Origin: Rubrobacter sp.
GTDB taxonomy: Bacteria > Actinomycetota > Rubrobacteria > Rubrobacterales > Rubrobacteraceae
Reading direction: 5' to 3'
Assembly: GCA_019247245.1 (NCBI GenBank)
Contig: JAFAPF010000057.1
Coordinates: forward strand, 1 to 7,703
DNA: 7,703 nucleotides
Position numbers and translations under genes: made by a program. Positions 1-6,221 of the stretch are shown here, piece after piece; position 1 is the first letter of the stretch, and the number at the start of each line of letters is the position of its first letter. The notes beneath the pieces are model-generated. The model was not told where the DNA came from. It searched no databases and was given only the letters and a program-made list of their open reading frames with translations.

Positions 1-208
1 GCCAGCCCTCGGGTGGAGGAGGCGCGTTGGGATAGTCTTGTCCGGCAAGGACGCGAACCGCCCCATCTTCTTCTGTGACCACAGCCAGAAGCAGGCCCTC
101 ATCCCAAGCTCACTCGGCGCTGAACGAGCCATCGGAGCCTCGAATAAAGATGAAGCTCGAAAGCCTATCAGAATAATTATCCCTCTCGGAGCTCGATGCT
201 CCGTCCAT
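1..208 (-). pseudogene. Unrecognised gene downstream of the antiporter, with in-frame TGA, truncated by window edge
   Basis: I do not recognise the family. On the minus strand an ATG at 208 lies 9 nt after the antiporter stop (218-220), with an AGAGG ribosome-binding sequence about 5 nt upstream, so it would be co-transcribed with the antiporter. The frame reads MDGASSSERDNY, then a hydrophobic FIFIRG segment, and meets TGA at codon 33 (110-112). After the TGA it continues open to the window edge with protein-like composition (AWDEGLLLAVVTEEDG, then VRVLAGQDYPN and a PPPP run). Reading SAE-stop-AWDEG, a TGG (Trp) to TGA change is the simplest explanation, but the original residue is unknown. 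I see no good SECIS-like hairpin after this TGA. The alternative is a 32-codon peptide with a chance open stretch beyond it. The edge hides the rest. Confidence 0.45.
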
Positions 209-217
209 CCAACCTCT

Positions 218-1807
218 TCAACCACCAATCCTCGACTCCTCCAGGTCGAGTTCACGTTGGATGCGACGCATGACCCCTGGGGAGATCTCGCCCCGATTGC
301 GCATAGAGACGATGGCTTCTCGCTCCGCCGCCAGCAGCTTGCGTCGCCAGTTTCGCCAGGCAGCCGAACTCTCCGCGTACTCCTCAGTAATGCCGCCTGC
401 TTGGAGGCCGGCTTCGTAGCGTCGGATGCGATCCTCGTAGTGTTCGTACATGCGCTCCTCAGCATCCGGCGGGACCATTTCATTCCAGCTCAGCTGATCG
501 AGTCTCTCGAGAGCCGCACGGGCTCCCTCGAGGCGAGCCTTCAGCTCCGCGAGCTTGTCCATTTCTTCGTCTCTTTTCAGCCTAAGCGATGCTATCAAGG
601 GCCCTAAGGTAATTCCCTGCAACACTAGCGTAGCGAGGATCGCCGAGAAGGTTAGGAAGAGAATCAGTTCACGCTCGGGGAACGCCTCACCAGCCTCCGT
701 GTTCAAGGGCACGGCGAGGGCCGCCGCCAAGGATACTGCACCCCGCATGCCGCTCCAGCCCATCACCAAGCGCTCCCGCCAAGGGGCGCCCAGATACCTG
801 TTGCGCAAGAGGCGGTCGAAGACCGGGTGGAGGTAGGGCGTGCTGAAGAACCACAAGACGCGCGTAGCGACGAGCGTTGCGTAGACAAGACCGGCGTAGA
901 GCAGGATCTCCCCGATGGAGTACACGCCGAGGTCTTCCAAGATGGAGGGCAGCTGTTGGCCAACAAGGATGAAGAGCATGGACTCCAGGAGGAAGACCAG
1001 CATATTCCAGAAGGAGATGTTTTGCAGGCGTATGGACGCATTGGGAAAGAGCTTCGGATCCCTCCACCCCCGGTAGAGGCCGTAGGACACCACGGCAAGG
1101 ATGCCCGAGACGTCCAGCACCTCTTCAGCCAGCACGTAGACGGCGTATGGTGTCAGCAGTGAGAGCGTGATGAAGATGGAGGGGTCCCTTACGCGCGCCC
1201 ACAACGGTAAGACGATCCGGGCGAGGATCAAACCCAGTACGATTCCGCCCCCACCAACCAGGAGGAAGCTAAGTCCCGCCTCCCACACCGAGAACGTGCC
1301 CGTGACCACCGCGGCGATGGCGAGCCGGTAGACCCCAAGCCCCGTACCGTCGTTGACGAGGGCCTCGCCGCCCACGATAGTGCCCACTCGCCCAGGCACG
1401 CCCAAGCGACGGAAGACGGCCCTCGCCGCCACCGGGTCGGTGGGCGCGAGGATCGCCCCCAGGACGAAGGCTACGGCCCACGACAGGCCGATCAAGGCGT
1501 GGGCGATCAGCGCGATCGCCGCCGTGGTGAAGAGTACAAGGCCGATGGCGAGCGCCAAGATTGACCCGATATGGCGGTGCAGGTCCCGTGGCGAGGAGAA
1601 GAAAGCTTCATAGTTTAGGAGTGGCGGGAGGAAGACTAAGAAGATGATCTCAGGAGAGATCTCGACCGTAGGCAGGTGCGGCACGATTCCGATGACGAGG
1701 CCGCCCAAGACCAGGAAGACGGGGTAGGGCACTTTCAGCATCCGAGCCAGCTGCGCGAGGAGCGCCGCGGCCCCGAGCAGGAAGATGAGGGACTCGATAC
1801 GGTTCAT
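218..1807 (-). CDS. Na+/H+ antiporter, CPA1 (NhaP/NHE-like) family
   Basis: Integral membrane cation/proton antiporter of 529 aa, expected to exchange Na+ (or K+) for H+ in pH and salt homeostasis. Residues 1-405 are about 12 hydrophobic segments. The ion-site signatures are visible: APTDP at 121-125 (Thr123-Asp124), the ALVNDG motif at 149-154 (Asn152-Asp153, the Asn-Asp pair of electroneutral CPA1 members), and GMRGAVSLAAALAVP from 353 with Arg355. Residues about 410-529 form a charged, helical cytoplasmic tail ending RGEISPGVMRRIQREL, as in many actinobacterial NhaP-like proteins. The length is normal for the family and no lesion is seen. ATG at 1807 is chosen because GAGG lies 5 nt upstream and hydrophobic helix 1 begins at once. 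Ion specificity cannot be told from sequence. A second, damaged gene follows within 9 nt. Confidence 0.96.
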   Translation of the reverse strand: MNRIESLIFLLGAAALLAQLARMLKVPYPVFLVLGGLVIGIVPHLPTVEISPEIIFLVFLPPLLNYEAFFSSPRDLHRHIGSILALAIGLVLFTTAAIALIAHALIGLSWAVAFVLGAILAPTDPVAARAVFRRLGVPGRVGTIVGGEALVNDGTGLGVYRLAIAAVVTGTFSVWEAGLSFLLVGGGGIVLGLILARIVLPLWARVRDPSIFITLSLLTPYAVYVLAEEVLDVSGILAVVSYGLYRGWRDPKLFPNASIRLQNISFWNMLVFLLESMLFILVGQQLPSILEDLGVYSIGEILLYAGLVYATLVATRVLWFFSTPYLHPVFDRLLRNRYLGAPWRERLVMGWSGMRGAVSLAAALAVPLNTEAGEAFPERELILFLTFSAILATLVLQGITLGPLIASLRLKRDEEMDKLAELKARLEGARAALERLDQLSWNEMVPPDAEERMYEHYEDRIRRYEAGLQAGGITEEYAESSAAWRNWRRKLLAAEREAIVSMRNRGEISPGVMRRIQRELDLEESRIGG

Positions 1808-2219
1808 CTATGCCTCGATCCTTCTACCTTCCGGAAACACGTCCGTATACGGCGATCTTACCCTGCGTATATCCTGAATACGCGTTTCCGAGAAAGCCAC
1901 CTTCTAGCCAACCTAATGAATAAGGCCTAGTAGAAGTCACGCATGTCTATAGGAGTGGATTACCTGTTCAAGATGTTCTCGTGACCTCTTGTCTTTTTCG
2001 ACCGCTTCGGCTCCGCTGCTTGCTCTTGCTGATCGACGGCTCGCCCGTTTTCTTCTCCATCTTCTTCCTGGCTACCAAGCTCTCAAGCCAGCTGCTTAGC
2101 AGCTAGGTATCCGGGTACTTAGGTCGTACGCCTTGAGGCCGAGCTACACAGAAGACCTTGGGGGTTGCCAAGCGACTGAGCGGTGCGAGGGTTTATCTTG
2201 GTGGTAGAGGGTTCGCTTC
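1808..2219. other. Intergenic region between divergent antiporter and FUSC pseudogene
   Basis: There is no credible gene in these 412 bases. It should contain the promoters of the antiporter (leftward) and of the FUSC remnant (rightward), but no convincing -35/-10 pair stands out on either strand. Near the antiporter there are two operator-like dyads (annotated separately). A perfect 15-bp palindrome AGCTGCTTAGCAGCT lies at 2090-2104. On the minus strand 1968-2102 is open for 44 residues with a strikingly basic, Lys/Arg/Ser-rich composition, but it has no start codon with a ribosome-binding site and a stop directly upstream. It may be a worn gene end, or chance. Confidence 0.6.
1843..1883. 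promoter_or_regulatory. Operator-like double dyad upstream of the antiporter
   Basis: Two inverted repeats lie 36 to 76 nt upstream of the antiporter ATG. One is the perfect palindrome CCGTATACGG at 1843-1852. The other is GCGTAT-7 nt-ATACGC at 1865-1870 and 1878-1883. Both are built on the same CGTAT half-site. This resembles a regulator binding region (for example of TetR type) over the promoter; the regulator is unknown. The dyads are seen directly, the function is inferred. Confidence 0.4.
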
Positions 2220-3335
2220 TTGGCTCAACTTCGCTACCACTTGCGCATGGGCTTCGTGCATGTTCGGAACGTATGGTGGCAGATTTTGCAGACGACAGCG
2301 GCTGCCAGCGCCGCGTGGGTATTAGCGACCCTACTTCTTGGGTACGAGGAACCACCGGTGTTCGCCTCGATAGTTGCAGTAATCTCGCTCGGTTTGGCGG
2401 TAGGCCAGCGTGGCAGACGCGCGGTAGCGCTGCTTATCGGAGTAGCCCTCGGAGTTATGGTTGCCGATCTCATCGTGGTTGTTGTCGGTATCGGAGCGCC
2501 ACAGATGGGGATGCTGGTGGCACTGGCGATGGTAGTAGCTGTGTTCTTTTTTGGTGGTGAAGAGCTCATCGTAAACGAAGCTGCCATCTCGGCGATGATC
2601 CTTGTTGCCGCTTTCTATCCCTCGCATAGACTGGCTTCCCACTCGAACGTTTCTTAGAAGCGCTCGTCGGGAGTGGTACCGCCCTACTTGTCAACGCCCT
2701 GCTGCCGATCGACCCAGCGCGTATGGTTGGAAGGCCGCGCGCCCAATCTTCGATGAGTCGGTCGCCGTGCTCGAGGAGACGGCGGCAGCCCTCGAAGAGG
2801 GTGACTCCGAGCAGGTCCAGAGGGCGCTCACGAAAGCCCGAGCTATCGACGCTCGGGTGAGTGACTTCAAAGAAGCCTTCAAGGCCGGATGCGAAACCGT
2901 CCGGCTCGCTCCGCCCAGGCGGCGAGTCCTCGGGCACCTCGAACTCTACGTCGTCACGGCTGACCAGATAGATCAACCGTCCGCCACGTGCGAATACTGG
3001 CCCGCAGCGCGTTCGGCGTGTACACCCTGAGGCACCAGCACCACAGCCGCTTACGGTAGCGCTACGCGACTTGGCCCGGGCGATAGAGGCCTCGGCGGTC
3101 TACCTTGAGTCACCCGATAGTCCCGAGGAAGCACGCCGGCTCGCCCTCAAAGCAGCGGAAGACGCCTCCGCGCTGCTCAGGGAGCGAAGACCTGGCCAAG
3201 AACTTGGCCATCAACGCCTTCGTCGATGACATCTTCTCGGCGGCGTATGACCTCGTGATAGGCAACCACATGAATCCGGCAACGGCTTTGCGAGCGCTAA
3301 AGGAAGCTGTGGGTCACCCCTCAGAGCCTTGTTAG
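2220..3335 (+). pseudogene. FUSC-family (aromatic acid exporter-like) membrane protein, broken by multiple frameshifts
   Basis: The family are inner-membrane exporters with about six N-terminal helices and a cytoplasmic helical C-terminal part. The start is probably TTG 2220 (GAGGG about 9 nt upstream) or ATG 2247. Frame A (to about 2626) gives VWWQILQTTAAASAAWVL, then EEPPVFASIVAVISLGLAVG, typical of the FUSC N-terminus. Homologous sequence continues in other frames: RFLEALVGSGTALLVNALLP (about 2630-2727), then ARPIFDESVAVLEETAAALE to about 2973, VRHVRILARSAFGVYTL to about 3030, ALRDLARAIEASAVYLES to about 3182, and EDLAKNLAINAFVDDIFSA to the stop at 3335. That is five shifts. Four fit single-base losses, mostly where a G or A run is one base short; the last (about 3185) needs one extra base or two lost. 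No full-length product is possible. Clustered sequencing errors are the alternative, but the antiporter next to it is clean. Confidence 0.85.
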
Positions 3336-3354
3336 TCTGCCGACGTAGCAGTGC

Positions 3355-3380
3355 AACCGAGCTCTGTTACTACTCGGGGT
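3355..3380. terminator. Short hairpin between convergent genes
   Basis: CCGAG (3357-3361) pairs with CTCGG (3373-3377) across an 11-nt loop, flanked by AA and GGTT that extend the pairing imperfectly. It lies 20 nt after the FUSC remnant stop, between that gene and the convergent MFS remnant. No T-run follows, so it is a weak terminator candidate. Just downstream, TGTCCTAC occurs twice, 14 nt apart (3425-3446 region). Confidence 0.3.
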
Positions 3381-3517
3381 TATACTTGGCTGCCGGCGAC
3401 GTGAGGGCAGGTTGTCGTAAGCCGCTGTCCTACACCTGTTGTCCTACTACGAAGGCATCTTAGCTGGGGAACCCGATGCAGTCGTACGCTCCTTCGGAGC
3501 AGCCCCGCATCAAAGAT

Positions 3518-4726
3518 CTACGTGTCAGGCATGTGGAAGGCGTCAGGGATTACGCACCTTCGTCTCCGGGGCCAAAAACGCGAACGTCCATCGCCAGCCA
3601 AAGGCCTCTTCGAGGACCGGGACCAGCCAGATCGTCACGATGGTCAGAGCAAAACCTAAAGCGAGCTGCAGCGTTACGGCTGTTCCAACATATGCCTGAT
3701 CGGCCAACTCCGTCGTGATCGTGGAGAATTGGGCGGAGTCCGCTATGATGGTGAAGCCCCACACTAACCCTATGAGGAGTACCAACCACACGGGCGACCC
3801 GAATAGTAGCCCTATGAGCACGTCGCAGGTTCCGGAGATCGTTATCATCAATTATCATCAAAGCAGCGGTTCTGGTCCTACCCCAGCTATCACCTAAGAG
3901 TCCACCCAACACCCTATTCCCCCGACGCCGATGACCGCGAAGGTCGCATACGCGGCTGCCGGCCCTCCCGAGCCTCCCCGACACCCCAAAGCTTCGGAGA
4001 AGAACACCAAGAAGCACATCCACATTGCGTACAGCTCCCACATATGGCCGACATAGCCCAAGGAGGCAAGCCGAACGCCTCGATTGGTGAAGACGCGGCG
4101 TATCTGCCGAGGATCGAACTCTCCTCTAGCGAAGGGGAATGGCCCCTCTCCCACCGCAAACTCGGCGATCAGCCCGCCAGCGAAAGTTAGAGAGGAAGTT
4201 ACATAGACCACTAAGCACCAGTCCAACCCACCTAACCCATCCACTAGATAAGGTGTCGCGGATCCTAGGGCTAGTGCTCCAATGAGCATACCTAGTGTAG
4301 CCCCTCGCCCCTTTCGGAACCATGTAGCCAGAAGTTTGAGAGCCAGTGGGTACACCCCGCGAGGAAGAATCCGGTTGCGAATCGCAGCGGGATTCCCACC
4401 GTGGCACCGCCGACTACGCTTATCAGCAAGTTGGCGGTCGCGGCACCGACAGATCCCCCTAAGATCATGTGCCTCGGTAAAACGATATCGGAGAGGTTAA
4501 GGAAGCTTGAGAGGAGGGCACGGCAAACGAAGCCCAGCTGAACGGCTATGGTAAGCCATGTAGCAGTGCGGGCTGAGAGATCCCATTGCGTGCTTAGCTG
4601 AGGAGCTACAGCAGAAACCGAAAACCACGTTGTCATTGAGAGGACGAGCACGGTTGCGAGCAGCGTCAGCGCAAGCCATTGTCCGGAAATCGTTTCGCTT
4701 TCGCGCATAAGAAGCGATAGTGGCAC
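3518..4726 (-). pseudogene. MFS permease, disrupted by a 10-bp tandem duplication and further frameshifts
   Basis: Major facilitator superfamily transporter; substrate unknown. GTG at 4726 (or ATG at 4708; neither has a clear ribosome-binding site) opens WLALTLLATVLVLSMTTWFS with good transmembrane segments and RFATGFFLAG at the end of frame 1. The frame shifts near 4355-4358, where a C run (G on the coding strand) is one base short, and continues YPLALKLLATWFRKGRGATL to about 3905. A second one-base loss gives GGLLGDSWGRTRTAALMI. At 3842-3861 the 10-mer TTATCATCAA is duplicated in tandem; removing one copy restores TAALMITISGTCDVLIG in frame. The last part ends FGWRWTFAFLAP, where the family continues for about 25-30 more residues. 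Here this is shortened and garbled, with a probable original TAG at 3518-3520. At least four lesions, so not functional. Confidence 0.86.
3842..3861. repeat. 10-bp perfect tandem duplication inside the MFS gene
   Basis: TTATCATCAA occurs twice back to back (3842-3851, 3852-3861). On the coding (minus) strand this is TTGATGATAA twice. The +10 shift breaks the MFS frame, and deleting one copy rejoins the two homologous halves exactly. It looks like replication slippage. Confidence 0.95.
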
Positions 4727-4768
4727 AGTTCGCTGGCTGACACCAGGCCCTTATTCACCAAGCTGCCT

Positions 4769-4786
4769 AGAAGCGGATACGCTTCT
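4769..4786. other. 7-bp hairpin with GATA loop upstream of the MFS remnant
   Basis: AGAAGCG (4769-4775), loop GATA, CGCTTCT (4780-4786) is a perfect stem 43 nt upstream of the MFS start. A near copy of the left arm and loop (AGAAGCGATA) lies at the MFS start itself, about 4712-4721. It could be an attenuator or leader structure; no T-run follows on the minus strand. Confidence 0.4.
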
Positions 4787-4827
4787 TCTCCACTGTACCG
4801 AAAAGAGTCCTTTTTTGACACAGGCAA

Positions 4828-4855
4828 CAAAGTGTTTCACTCAAAGTGTTTCACT
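4828..4855. repeat. 14-bp perfect tandem repeat with internal dyad
   Basis: CAAAGTGTTTCACT is repeated twice without spacer (4828-4841, 4842-4855). Each unit contains the dyad AGTG-TTT-CACT, so two adjacent operator-like sites lie about 100 nt upstream of the MFS start. The function is unknown; a regulator-binding or iteron-like role is inference. Confidence 0.6.
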
Positions 4856-5163
4856 GATTATAAGTTGATGAGTTATGACACACCTGCTCTGAGAATCCCA
4901 TTCTGCGAATTCAGAGGGAGGAAGTCTCCTTAAGTATGCAGTATAATGAATAATGGTGAGCAGGATGTGATAATCTTGATCGAGTGCCTCTGGCGTACTC
5001 GCAGAACGCCTAAAGCCGAGCCTCGTATCCACTCTTAATACATATTTATATACGGTCACTAGCAACTAAAGTCCTGGGTGATTTCCCAGAATAGGGGTTA
5101 TCGGCAGCCTAAGCACCTGCGGCGTTACAAATGGGTAGCAAGACGGGGCGGGCTACGTATACA

Positions 5164-5189
5164 GGTCGTGTAATGCACGATGTCCGACC
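5164..5189. other. Small hairpin
   Basis: GGTCG (5164-5168) can pair with CGACC (5185-5189), or alternatively TCGTG with CACGA across a TAATG loop (5166-5180). An A-run follows at 5192. It is part of the structured gene-free region and its role is not known. Confidence 0.3.
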
Positions 5190-5201
5190 CTAAAAAACCA
5201 A

Positions 5202-5229
5202 AGAGGCGGGTTCTATCACCCCACCCTCT
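5202..5229 (-). terminator. Minus-strand terminator candidate
   Basis: AGAGG (5202-5206) pairs with CCTCT (5225-5229), and GGG with CCC inside a small internal loop. Read on the minus strand, the hairpin is followed by CTTTGGTTTTTTAG (a T-rich tract), as expected of a Rho-independent terminator for a leftward transcript. Confidence 0.5.
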
Positions 5230-5237
5230 AATAAAAA

Positions 5238-5274
5238 GGCCGGGCTGGTTGGTAACGTAGACAACCGCCCGACC
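5238..5274 (-). terminator. Strong minus-strand terminator hairpin (GGCCGGGC family)
   Basis: GGCCGGGC (5238-5245), a bulged T, and GGTTG (5247-5251) pair with CAACC (5262-5266) and GCCCGACC (5267-5274): 12 pairs, one mismatch and a 10-nt loop. On the minus strand the stem is followed directly by TTTTTATT, a classic Rho-independent terminator. No minus-strand gene lies immediately upstream of it; the nearest are at 5972 and 6467. Confidence 0.65.
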
Positions 5275-5278
5275 TAAT

Positions 5279-5357
5279 GAGAGAAAGATCCGCGTTTTAG
5301 AGGAAGTTGAGAACTCTAAAACTATATTTTTAAGAAGGAGGTAGCGGACCCTCTCTC
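5279..5357. ncRNA. Nested fold with sequestered Shine-Dalgarno-like sequence
   Basis: An outer stem pairs GAGAGA (5279-5284) and TCCGC (5289-5293) with GCGGA (5344-5348) and TCTCTC (5352-5357). Inside it lies a perfect 9-bp hairpin, GTTTTAGAG (5294-5302) with CTCTAAAAC (5314-5322), followed by an AT-rich tract and AAGAAGGAGGTAG (5333-5345). The AAGGAGGT is a perfect ribosome-binding sequence, but no start codon with an open frame lies at normal distance. It may be a small structured RNA, or part of an origin. The pairings are seen directly; transcription is not shown. Confidence 0.35.
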
Positions 5358-5464
5358 ACTATATCGTGGTGTAGCTATGATAAACAAAGATCTGTCTTCC
5401 TGAGTTAAAGAGCAGTAAAAGGTTAGTTACGTCTCTGGATCTTAACTAGATACTATGCTCCTCT

Positions 5465-5493
5465 TGTGGATAACCACTACTCATTGTGGATAA
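5465..5493. promoter_or_regulatory. Two perfect DnaA boxes in direct repeat
   Basis: TGTGGATAA occurs at 5465-5473 and 5485-5493. Each is the exact complement of the classic high-affinity DnaA box TTATCCACA. They are in the same orientation and 20 nt apart, about two helical turns, so DnaA would bind on one face. An AT-rich stretch lies 130 nt to the left (5311-5335). No dnaA, dnaN, rep or par gene is in the window. Confidence 0.55.
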
Positions 5494-5499
5494 AAGGAG

Positions 5500-5549
5500 G
5501 GCCGGGCTGGTGTTGATATGAGAGAGACGTTTGAGTGAACAGCCTGGCC
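5500..5549 (-). terminator. Long-loop hairpin (GGCCGGGC family)
   Basis: GGCCGGGCTG (5500-5509) pairs with CAGCCTGGCC (5540-5549), 10 pairs including one G-U, around a 30-nt loop. On the minus strand it is followed by CTCCTTTTAT, a partial T-tract. The left arm is shared with the hairpins at 5238 and 5706. It starts 7 nt after the second DnaA box. Confidence 0.5.
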
Positions 5550-5697
5550 TAAAAGACGCTCGTGACAATACAAAGCGTTGGAGAGGGAGAAGCCACGGAC
5601 GCACCCTTCTTTCTCTTGTGCAGCGCATGATAAGTACGTAGCTGGTCGGGTGAGTTAAACAGGCGCAAAGTTTGGGTTAATTCTCAGTGCAACCACA

Positions 5698-5753
5698 ACA
5701 AAGAGGGCCGGGCAGCAACTAAAAGGGAGAGTTAGGTCTGCGGCCCTCTTTGT
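5698..5753. terminator. 13-bp perfect hairpin, bidirectional terminator candidate
   Basis: ACAAAGAGGGCCG (5698-5710) is perfectly complementary to CGGCCCTCTTTGT (5741-5753), with a 30-nt loop, the same loop length as the hairpin at 5500. Each arm supplies an A-rich 5' end and a T-rich 3' end, so it can terminate in both directions. It lies about 220 nt downstream of the stop of the small minus-strand gene at 5972-6184 and may end that transcript. Confidence 0.6.
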
Positions 5754-5805
5754 ATTTGTATAGTTAAGGTCCTCTTACCCACGAGCTCTTGGGATACACC
5801 CCTCC

Positions 5806-5827
5806 CTCTAGGGAAACTCTAGGGAAA
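5806..5827. repeat. 11-bp perfect tandem repeat
   Basis: CTCTAGGGAAA is repeated twice (5806-5816, 5817-5827). With the preceding CC, the left copy forms the dyad CCCT-CT-AGGG. It is non-coding and its function is unknown. Confidence 0.7.
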
Positions 5828-5914
5828 CACGGATCATTAACGCGCGAGGGACGGACCGATAAAAGGCAGCTCTCGTCGGAGTAGAAGACACTAACTCGAC
5901 TGGTTGCCAACGAA

Positions 5915-5930
5915 GCTACTTGTTAGTAGC
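5915..5930. other. 6-bp hairpin downstream of the small PHA-type gene
   Basis: GCTACT (5915-5920), loop TGTT, AGTAGC (5925-5930), 42 nt past the stop codon of the minus-strand gene at 5972. No T-run follows, so it is an RNA 3'-end structure at best. Confidence 0.35.
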
Positions 5931-5971
5931 CATTCTACACCCGCCGCGCACTACATTAGAACAACGGTGGG

Positions 5972-6184
5972 TTAAGGTTGATTCCCTCCTCCATAGACCT
6001 GCCGCAGCCACTGGATGTAGGTACGTTGCATCTGTGCCCAGGCCTCTACTCCCTGGCCCATCGCCTCGCCGGGTGGTCCCCACAACCCCCAATAGCTCTT
6101 CGCCTGTTTTTCGAAGGTGTTCACCATCTGCTCGTAGACATCCAGCCCTTGTAGGACGTCAGAACCTCGTTCTCCATGTGCCAT
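5972..6184 (-). CDS. Small helical protein, probable PHA-granule/PHA-synthase associated (phasin- or PhaR-like)
   Basis: A 70-aa soluble protein without signal peptide. It has two probable amphipathic helices, VYEQMVNTFEKQAKSYWGLW (16-35) and GVEAWAQMQRTYIQWLRQVY (45-64), joined by a GPPGEA turn, with aromatic residues at Trp32, Trp35, Trp49, Tyr56 and Trp59. This pattern resembles short phasins and PhaR/PhaE-type partners of polyhydroxyalkanoate synthase, which coat granules or activate the synthase. The assignment is strengthened by the PhaQ-like repressor just upstream on the same strand; in Bacillus, PhaQ regulates the phasin gene phaP. ATG 6184 is preceded by AAGGAG (6196-6201), 11 nt away, slightly long. 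It has its own promoter-like sequence and an operator-like dyad. The gene appears intact. No PHA synthase gene is in the window, so the role remains inferred. Confidence 0.6.
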   Translation of the reverse strand: MAHGERGSDVLQGLDVYEQMVNTFEKQAKSYWGLWGPPGEAMGQGVEAWAQMQRTYIQWLRQVYGGGNQP

Positions 6185-6221
6185 ATCGATGCATGCTCCT
6201 TCCTCAAGACATTCTCTCTTG

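Larger units (their letters stand above)
4727..5971. other. 1.2-kb gene-free region rich in hairpins, short tandem repeats and DnaA boxes
   Basis: The longest open frames here (4841-5065 and 5446-5628, minus) have no protein-like composition, no ribosome-binding site and no family resemblance. The region is AT-richer than the antiporter gene. In order it contains a GATA-loop hairpin, a 14-bp tandem repeat, hairpins at 5083 and 5164, a series of long hairpins sharing a GGCCGGGC arm, a nested fold with a strong AAGGAGGT sequence, two perfect DnaA boxes, and an 11-bp tandem repeat. I favour a regulatory, small-RNA or replication role over a lost gene, but cannot prove it. Confidence 0.6.

Noticed and set aside
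110..112. Selenocysteine at the TGA in the gene at the left edge
   Set aside because: Only a 3-bp GCC/GGC pairing lies downstream, with no G at the start of its loop, and no cysteine-type family motif surrounds it.
38..607. Plus-strand 189-codon open frame
   Set aside because: It lies almost wholly opposite the antiporter tail and the downstream gene, with no recognisable domain; a shadow frame.
827..1162. Plus-strand and other open frames inside the antiporter
   Set aside because: All are antisense or off-frame to a gene with clear family motifs, and have odd composition.
1968..2102. Minus-strand basic 44-residue open stretch (Lys/Arg/Ser-rich)
   Set aside because: A stop codon stands directly upstream, and it has no start with a ribosome-binding site and no family match. 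Mentioned only within the intergenic entry.
4841..5065. Minus-strand 74-codon open frame
   Set aside because: No ribosome-binding site and no family resemblance; it begins inside the 14-bp tandem repeat region.
5207..5224. GGGTTCTATCACCC resembling a tRNA T-arm
   Set aside because: The T-loop purine is missing, the flanking stem does not pair as a T-arm, and no acceptor, D or anticodon arm is found.
5294..5302. GTTTTAGAG, the start of many type II CRISPR repeats
   Set aside because: It occurs once, no spacer-repeat periodicity or cas gene is present, and it is explained as one arm of a local hairpin.
5650..5737. GTTAAAC and GTTAGGT matching the integron attC R' core
   Set aside because: No matching RYYYAAC partner sits at attC spacing, and there is no integrase or cassette gene.
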